From an uncultured Alistipes sp. (GTDB taxonomy: Bacteria > Bacteroidota > Bacteroidia > Bacteroidales > Rikenellaceae), in contig CAJGDL010000052.1 of NCBI GenBank assembly GCA_904502075.1, positions 1 through 11,018 of the forward strand: a stretch of DNA of 11,018 nucleotides, in the 5' to 3' direction. Under the pieces are notes generated by a model. That model was given only the letters and a program-made list of their open reading frames with translations, was not told where the DNA came from and did not search any database. Of the stretch, positions 6,115 to 11,018 are shown one piece after another. The position numbers were made by a program, and so were the translations under genes. Each line of letters starts with the position of its first letter. The stretch's first letter is position 1.

Positions 6115-6744
6115 ATGGAGACCAAGATCGAAAACTTTACCTCGCGCATGGCGGCCTTGATGGGTCGCCTGCGTCGTGAAATGAATGGTGCTGTTGTCGA
6201 GTCGATGCAGCGGGCCGGGGTGCGTGGTATGTTAAACTACGGTGTTAGCATTCCCACCTTAAGGGCTATTGCTCGAGAGCAAGGCTCGGATCACGCCTTT
6301 GCCCGCTTTCTCTTCAAGCAACAGGTGCGCGAACTTCGCTTGGCGGCCGCCTCGATCGCCGAGCCCTCCCGTGTAACCCCCTCGGAGGCCGAGGAGTGGG
6401 TGGCCGGAGCCGGATCGTTGGAGATTGTGGACGAGGTGGCCATGTGCCTATTGAGTCGAGCCTCGGTGGAGGTGCATCGCGCAATGACCGATTCTTGGCT
6501 CAGGGGGGAGGATTCGCTCCGTTGTTACGCCTCGTTGATGACCCTGAACCGCACTTTGATTCCGGCAGAGGAGCTCTTCCCCGCAATTTATGATCTCTTG
6601 AAGCGCTTTCCCGAGGATCGGAATGTGGCTCGTGCCGCCTTGGCTTATTCGACCTTCCACTATGGGGCGTACGCCCTTGAAGAGTTCCCCGACACCCCTT
6701 CCGGTCGATTTGTGCGAGAGGAGCTCCATGCCCTCTTCGCTTAA
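6115..6744 (+). CDS. AlkD-like HEAT-repeat protein (DNA alkylation repair family)
   Basis: A 209-residue, helix-rich protein resembling the AlkC/AlkD DNA glycosylase-like family, whose studied members remove bulky or positively charged alkylated bases. Supporting stretches are NYGVSIPTLRAIARE at 41-55 (matching the YGV-x-x-P-x-LR motif of the family), FKQQVRELRLAAASIAEP at 67-84 and EEWVAGAGSLEIVDEVAM at 93-110, followed by helical repeats. In AlkD the loop equivalent to 93-110 carries a Trp and a catalytic Asp. Here an Asp is present (106) but the nearby aromatic residue is not obvious, so glycosylase activity is uncertain. The gene starts 5 nt after the DUF4831 gene and probably shares its promoter. 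Its stop is only 6 nt from the stop of the convergent SDR gene. Confidence 0.75.
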   Translation: METKIENFTSRMAALMGRLRREMNGAVVESMQRAGVRGMLNYGVSIPTLRAIAREQGSDHAFARFLFKQQVRELRLAAASIAEPSRVTPSEAEEWVAGAGSLEIVDEVAMCLLSRASVEVHRAMTDSWLRGEDSLRCYASLMTLNRTLIPAEELFPAIYDLLKRFPEDRNVARAALAYSTFHYGAYALEEFPDTPSGRFVREELHALFA

Positions 6745-6750
6745 TAGCCC

Positions 6751-7707
6751 TTATCCATAAATCTCTACCCAAGTGCGCGTCGTACCGCTGTACGATGCCA
6801 ATTCATGCTCTACATACTTGATCGTTCGTTTCAGCCCCTCGGTCAGCGAGGTTTTCGGCTGCCATCCCAATTCGCGCGAGGCGGTTGAGAGGTCGGGGTG
6901 GCGACTGCGAACGTCCCCGAAACGGGCCGAAAGGTGGTTGATGCGCGAACGACTTCCCGTCAGTTCGATGATCTTTTCGGCCAGGGCACGGATCGTGATC
7001 TCGGTATCTCCGCCCAGATCCACGATGCGAAGGTTGCTCGCCGGAGGGGTATCCATCAGGGTGATCAACCCATCGGCAATGTCGCCTGCCCAGGCAAAGG
7101 TGCGCACCTGCTCTCCGCTCCCAAAGATGGTGAGGTCTCGATTTTGTAGGGCCGAGGTGATCATGCGCATCACAACCCTTCGATCGTTCAGGTCGGCCCC
7201 CGATCCGTAGGTGTTGAAGATGCGGGCGATTCGACAATCCACCCCATGTTCCGAGGCGTAGGCGCGATGAATCATCTCGGCGGCCCGCATCCCCTCGGCG
7301 CAGGTGGATCGTTTGTTGCGTGCATCGAAGTCGGGACGTGTAGAGGTGGTGTAGATAGCCGACGAGGAGCCGAAGAGCACCTTTGAAAACTTGGTGCGAG
7401 CATTCTCCAGCGTATTGAATGTCCCCTGTAGGTGAGTTTTCAGACTCTCTACGGGGAGTTGTTTGTCGTAGTTCAGACGTGTGGGAGCGCAAAGGTTATA
7501 GATCTCGTCACACCGAATGGTGAAGGGGATGGTGATGTTATGGCGCACATAATGAAATCGCTCCTGATCCATCTCGCGAAGCAGGGGCGACGAAGAGAGT
7601 TCGCGCGAATCGACGCAATAGACCTCGTCTCCGCGATTCATCAACTTGTGGCAAAGGTGGGTGCCGATCACCCCGACACCTCCCAGAACAACGACTTTTT
7701 TTTGCAT
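6751..7707 (-). CDS. Extended-SDR (UDP-glucuronate decarboxylase-like) protein lacking the YxxxK catalytic residues
   Basis: A 318-residue Rossmann-fold protein of the NAD-dependent epimerase/dehydratase family, closest in pattern to UDP-glucuronate decarboxylase (UXS), which makes UDP-xylose. The NAD loop is LGGVGVIGTH (8-17), with an acidic residue after strand 2 (CVDSRE, Asp 33). UXS-like landmarks follow: FHYVRHNIT (51-59), EIYNLCAP (68-75), RIARIFNTYGSG (159-170), NDRRVV (174-179), TIFGSGEQVRTF (193-204) and LGWQPKTSLTEGL near the C-terminus. Where active enzymes have YxxxK, this protein has Cys 136 and Met 140 (TCAEGM). The UXS S/T-S-E-V-Y segment reads SSSAIY, so its Glu is Ala 117. 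The frame is intact, so this is not an ordinary pseudogene. It could be a binding or regulatory protein, or have altered chemistry. It is last in the minus-strand cluster, 60 nt after radA, and no sugar-nucleotide genes are nearby. Confidence 0.85.
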   Translation of the reverse strand: MQKKVVVLGGVGVIGTHLCHKLMNRGDEVYCVDSRELSSSPLLREMDQERFHYVRHNITIPFTIRCDEIYNLCAPTRLNYDKQLPVESLKTHLQGTFNTLENARTKFSKVLFGSSSAIYTTSTRPDFDARNKRSTCAEGMRAAEMIHRAYASEHGVDCRIARIFNTYGSGADLNDRRVVMRMITSALQNRDLTIFGSGEQVRTFAWAGDIADGLITLMDTPPASNLRIVDLGGDTEITIRALAEKIIELTGSRSRINHLSARFGDVRSRHPDLSTASRELGWQPKTSLTEGLKRTIKYVEHELASYSGTTRTWVEIYG

Positions 7708-7767
7708 GGCAGAGTTTTTTATCCTCTACCTTGCAATTTATATGCCGTATATCGGTCGCATTGGCTC

Positions 7768-9144
7768 TTATTCCCCCTCCGAGGAGAAGAGGGCGCGGGG
7801 CAGTTGGTCGATGCGATTGATGCGCACTACCTCGATCCCTCTTGGGAGTTTCAACTTCGGGGAGAGGAAACCCGAGACGATGATTCGGCGAAAACCGTGG
7901 CGTGCGGCCTCGCTGATACGCTGTTCGGTGCGCGGGGCGGGGCGTACCTCGCCCGAAAGGCCGATCTCGGCAGCACAGCAGACTCCCTCGAGAATCGGAC
8001 GGTCGTAGTACGAAGAGATCACGGCAGCCACGACAGCCAGATCGAGCCCCGTGTCGGCAATCTTGAATCCGCCGGCAAAGTTCAGAAAGACATCCTTCTG
8101 GAACATCTTCATCCCCACGCGCTTCTCCAAGACAGCCAGGAGCATATTCATGCGGCGAGCATCGTAGCCCGTGGCCGAGCGTTGTGGTGTACCATAGGCG
8201 GCCGAGCTGACCAGAGCCTGCACCTCGATCAGGTAGGGGCGGATGCCATCCACCGAGGCCCCTACGGCAATGCCGCTCAGTGGCTCATCGTAGTGCGACA
8301 TGAGGATCTCGGAGGGATTTTCCACCCCCTTCAGCCCCTCCTCCTGCATCTCGAAGACGCCGATTTCGAAGGTGGCTCCAAAACGGTTCTTGATGCCGCG
8401 CAGGATGCGATAACTCAGGTTGTTGTCGCCTTCGAACTGAAGCACCACATCGACAATGTGCTCCAGGATCTTGGGGCCGGCGATGGTGCCGTCTTTGGTA
8501 ATGTGGCCGATGATGAAGATCGAGACCCCGAGCGTCTTGGCCACCTTCAACAGGGTGGCGGCACACTCGCGAATCTGCGACACGGAGCCGGCCGAAGAGT
8601 CGATCAATTCGGTGTAGATGGTCTGAATCGAGTCGATGATCACCAAGTCGGGCTGCTGCTCGCGAATCTGTGTGGTGATGTTCTCCAGGAGCGTCTCCGT
8701 GTAGATCAGGCACTCTTCATTGCCGATGCCGAGGCGGTCGGCACGCATCTTGATCTGCTCGGCCGACTCCTCGCCCGAAACATAGAGAGTTTTCAACCCG
8801 TTGTTGGCCAGGGCGATTTGGAGTGAGAGGGTCGATTTTCCGATTCCGGGTTCGCCTCCAAGCAGGATGAGAGATCCGGGAACCAGGCCTCCACCCAATA
8901 CGCGATTAACCTCCCGATTGCCCGTGTCAATGCGCTTCACCTCGCTTTTGCGAATCTCACCCACGCGCTCGGGGCGGCTCGTAGGCAGTGCGCCGGCAAG
9001 GGTGGCCGAGATGGAGGCACTCTCCTTGGCGATCACCTCCTCCGTAAAGCTGTTCCACTCGCCACACGAGGGGCAGCGCCCCAACCATTTGGGGGCTTCG
9101 AATCCGCAATTCTTGCAGAAATAGGCTTTCTTGACCTTGGCCAT
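7768..9144 (-). CDS. radA: DNA repair/recombination ATPase RadA (Sms)
   Basis: A RecA-related hexameric ATPase that drives branch migration in homologous recombination and repair. The 458 residues match the family. Domains in order are an N-terminal zinc finger with Cys pairs 10/13 and 24/27 (CKNCGFEAPKWLGRCPSCGEW), the RecA-like core with Walker A GEPGIGKST at 97-105 and Walker B LVIIDS at 167-172, the RadA-specific KNRFG at 252-256, and a C-terminal Lon-protease-like domain (ADTGLDLAVVAAVIS at ~363-377, GEVRPAPR at 398-405). That domain has a structural rather than proteolytic role in RadA. The ATG at 9144 places the zinc finger right at the N-terminus, as expected. It starts 35 nt after the rseP stop, so co-transcription is likely. 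Confidence 0.97.
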   Translation of the reverse strand: MAKVKKAYFCKNCGFEAPKWLGRCPSCGEWNSFTEEVIAKESASISATLAGALPTSRPERVGEIRKSEVKRIDTGNREVNRVLGGGLVPGSLILLGGEPGIGKSTLSLQIALANNGLKTLYVSGEESAEQIKMRADRLGIGNEECLIYTETLLENITTQIREQQPDLVIIDSIQTIYTELIDSSAGSVSQIRECAATLLKVAKTLGVSIFIIGHITKDGTIAGPKILEHIVDVVLQFEGDNNLSYRILRGIKNRFGATFEIGVFEMQEEGLKGVENPSEILMSHYDEPLSGIAVGASVDGIRPYLIEVQALVSSAAYGTPQRSATGYDARRMNMLLAVLEKRVGMKMFQKDVFLNFAGGFKIADTGLDLAVVAAVISSYYDRPILEGVCCAAEIGLSGEVRPAPRTEQRISEAARHGFRRIIVSGFLSPKLKLPRGIEVVRINRIDQLPRALFSSEGE

Positions 9145-9179
9145 ATTCTTCTCTTGAGTCTTTGGGTGGTTGGGCTCCT

Positions 9180-10496
9180 TTATTTAATAAAAAAGCGATA
9201 GATGTCGTTTCCGTTGGCGTAGAGGAGTAGGGCCAGCAGGATGAAGAGGCCTATGTATTGGGCCACCTCGAGGAACTTGTCGCTGAGTTTGCGTCCGGTA
9301 ATCATCTCCCAAAGCGTGAAGAGGGCGTGTCCACCATCCAGGCCCGGGATCGGGAGGATGTTCATCACGGCCAGGATGATCGAGAGGAAGGCGCACTTCG
9401 ACCAGAAGTCGAGCCAATTCCACTCCGAGGAGAAGATCGAGCCGATGGCGATGAAGCCACCGAGCTCCTCGTACATCTTCGTCTTGGGTTGTACGATCAG
9501 CTTCAGCTGCTCCCAATAGGAGCTGATGGTGCGGCCACAACGCTTGATGCCGGCCGGAATCGACTCCAAGAGGGTGTAGTGTTGGGTGCGAATGGGGAAG
9601 GGGGTGAGGCGGATCCCGATCATGCCGGTCGTATCGACCGGAACAGCCAGGGCCAGCTCCTCCTTGCCGCGCAGCACGGTCAGATGGGCCGTGTCGCCCT
9701 TGATCTTTCGCAGCTCACTCGAGAGGGTGGGGGCATCTGTGGTGCGCAGATCTCCCAAGGCAATCACTTGGTCACCGCGTTGTAGGCCGGCACGGAGGCT
9801 CTGCTCCGAGATCACGCTGTCGATCTTGAAGGGGATGACGGGGGTGCAGAAGTCTACCACCTGCTCCGTGCGGCGCATCTCGATGAGCTCTGCCAGCGGA
9901 AGGGTGATGGCGATCTTCTCTCCCTGGCGATCCACGACGACCGTGCGATCCTTGTCCGTAATCAGAAGGCGGGTGGTGATGAGGTTCATCTGGTCGATCT
10001 CCTCGCCATCAATGCTTATGATGTGGTCGCCATCGCGGAATCCGAAGCCCTCGGCCTTCTCGTTGAAGAGGTAGCCCCATTCGGCATCTTGGTTCGAGAG
10101 GTAGCGGTCGCCCCAAGCATAGCTGATGCCGCAGTAGATCACCAGGGCCAGGAGGATGTTCATGATCACACCGGCCACCATCACCAAAAAACGCTGCCAG
10201 GCGGGTTTAGAGCGGAATTCCCAGGGCTGCGCAGGTTGCTTGAGTTGCTCGGTGTCCATCGACTCATCGATCATGCCTGAGATCTTCACGTAGCCGCCCA
10301 GGGGCAACCAACCGATGCCGTACTCCGTCTCCTTGTACTGAAACTTGAAGAGCGAAAACCAGGGGTCGAAGAAGATGTAGAACTTCTCGACACGAATCTT
10401 GAAGATGCGTGCCATCAGGAAGTGTCCGAATTCGTGGAGGCCTACCAAAATCGTGAAGGCCAGGAAGAGTTGTGCAACTTTGATTAAAATATCCAT
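9180..10496 (-). CDS. rseP: RIP metalloprotease RseP (site-2 protease family)
   Basis: An intramembrane zinc protease that cuts membrane-embedded substrates such as anti-sigma factors or signal-peptide remnants; its natural substrate here is unknown. It has 438 residues, near the usual 450. The first membrane segment carries the zinc motif HEFGH at 21-25 (His 21, Glu 22, His 25). A conserved amphipathic region follows (GIGWLPLGGYVKISGM at 60-75), then a second membrane segment (~104-124). The middle holds PDZ-like sequence (FGFRDGDHIISIDGEEI at 151-167 and LRAGLQRGDQVIALGD at 234-249). The third zinc ligand lies in NILPIPGLDGGHALF at 379-393 (Asp 387), followed by a last membrane segment at ~412-428. 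It lies just after dxr (47-nt gap), a pairing common in bacteria. Confidence 0.96.
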   Translation of the reverse strand: MDILIKVAQLFLAFTILVGLHEFGHFLMARIFKIRVEKFYIFFDPWFSLFKFQYKETEYGIGWLPLGGYVKISGMIDESMDTEQLKQPAQPWEFRSKPAWQRFLVMVAGVIMNILLALVIYCGISYAWGDRYLSNQDAEWGYLFNEKAEGFGFRDGDHIISIDGEEIDQMNLITTRLLITDKDRTVVVDRQGEKIAITLPLAELIEMRRTEQVVDFCTPVIPFKIDSVISEQSLRAGLQRGDQVIALGDLRTTDAPTLSSELRKIKGDTAHLTVLRGKEELALAVPVDTTGMIGIRLTPFPIRTQHYTLLESIPAGIKRCGRTISSYWEQLKLIVQPKTKMYEELGGFIAIGSIFSSEWNWLDFWSKCAFLSIILAVMNILPIPGLDGGHALFTLWEMITGRKLSDKFLEVAQYIGLFILLALLLYANGNDIYRFFIK

Positions 10497-10543
10497 TTCG
10501 AGTGTTTGGTTATGAATGCAATTTACGTCTCGTCTTTGTGAAT

Positions 10544-11018
10544 TTATAGCTTAAGGTATTCGCGGGCCAGGCGGCGCGACTCCTCGTTTGTGAAGGCATA
10601 CTCCTCGAGCGAGGGGTTTGCAATGAAGGTTGCCTTCTCGAGGGCATGGCGAATGGCCCCCACAATGTCGTTGTAGCCGCACTGATGTTTCAGAAAGGCG
10701 GCCACGGCCACCTCATTGGCTCCATTCATCGTGCAGGCTGCCGTACCTCCGCGCTTCAGGCACTCGTAGGCGATACCCAGGGCCGGGTACTTCTCGTGAT
10801 CCACCTCCGAAAAGGTGAGTGTCGGGTGGTCGAGGAACGAAAAACGCTCCTCGGGGCGGTTGGCTCGCTCGGGGAACATCAACGCCAGGCTGATCGGCAT
10901 CCGCATATCGGGGGTGCCGAGTTGGGCCTTGATGGCTCCATCTTCGAACTCCACCATCGAGTGGATGATCGACTGCGGGTGGATCACTACGTCAATTTGC
11001 TCGGCCGGCATCCCGAAG
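10544..11018 (-). CDS. dxr: 1-deoxy-D-xylulose 5-phosphate reductoisomerase, C-terminal part (5' truncated by window edge)
   Basis: This enzyme converts DXP to 2-C-methyl-D-erythritol 4-phosphate with NADPH, the first committed step of the MEP isoprenoid pathway. Only about 157 of the roughly 385 residues expected are visible, and the frame is open past the window end (FGMPAEQIDVVIHPQS). The Met in that stretch is internal, not a start. Supporting motifs are HPQSIIHSMVEFEDGAIKAQ and LGTPDMRMPISLALMFPER in the region following the active site, and NGANEVAVAAFL in the C-terminal helical domain. It ends in TAA 47 nt before rseP, apparently in the same operon. Confidence 0.96.
   Translation of the reverse strand, partial: FGMPAEQIDVVIHPQSIIHSMVEFEDGAIKAQLGTPDMRMPISLALMFPERANRPEERFSFLDHPTLTFSEVDHEKYPALGIAYECLKRGGTAACTMNGANEVAVAAFLKHQCGYNDIVGAIRHALEKATFIANPSLEEYAFTNEESRRLAREYLKL

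Noticed and set aside
6717..6740. Possible terminator hairpin between the convergent AlkD-like and SDR genes
   Set aside because: There is only a short stem (CGAGAGG with CCTCTTCG, one bulge) inside the coding end, with no T run on either strand.
6751..7707. The SDR gene as a pseudogene
   Set aside because: The frame is uninterrupted and full length, and other fold motifs are well kept. Only active-site residues differ.
7432..8826. A 464-codon open frame on the plus strand opposite radA and the SDR gene
   Set aside because: It is antisense to two genes with clear motifs. The composition is His/Asp/Gly-rich with no domain, so it is a codon-bias artefact.

Overview
The window looks like a chromosomal housekeeping segment from a GC-rich member of the Bacteroidota, most likely the order Bacteroidales. 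An Alistipes-like (Rikenellaceae) genome would fit, but this is inferred from style and no marker gene was compared. The clues are a SecD-SecF fusion protein, a DUF4831-family secreted protein, a good Bacteroidota-type promoter (TTTG, 19 nt, TACATTTG) with no strong Shine-Dalgarno sites, and the gene neighbourhoods (YbbR-like/coaE on one strand, dxr/rseP on the other). There is no phage, transposase, CRISPR array, rRNA or tRNA in the window.

Layout, plus strand: the C-terminal half of secDF (2-1681) is followed by a 331-nt gap. This gap holds two diverged copies of a ~95-nt imperfect palindrome, each carrying an inner GC-rich hairpin that could end secDF transcription. Next comes a tightly packed, overlapping cluster (2013-5180): a small membrane-anchored YbbR-like protein, coaE (last step of coenzyme A synthesis), folP (dihydropteroate synthase), a LolD-type ABC ATPase and a TrmN6-type tRNA methyltransferase. 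A fresh promoter overlapping the trmN6 stop codon leads to a second pair, a DUF4831 secreted protein and an AlkD-like HEAT-repeat protein, ending at 6744.

Layout, minus strand: a cluster read right to left meets the plus-strand genes only 6 nt away. It holds dxr (3' end only, cut by the window edge), rseP (site-2 protease), radA (recombination ATPase) and an extended-SDR protein resembling UDP-glucuronate decarboxylase.

Most genes are ordinary core functions: protein export, lipoprotein sorting, CoA, folate and isoprenoid synthesis, tRNA modification, DNA repair and envelope proteolysis. Two things stand out. First, the SDR protein at 6751-7707 keeps the whole fold but has Cys and Met where the catalytic Tyr and Lys of the YxxxK motif belong, and Ala in place of the UXS active-site Glu, so it may be a pseudoenzyme or have changed chemistry. 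Second, the two palindromic repeats behind secDF differ from each other by paired, structure-preserving substitutions, which suggests selection on the folded form or a mobile palindromic family.
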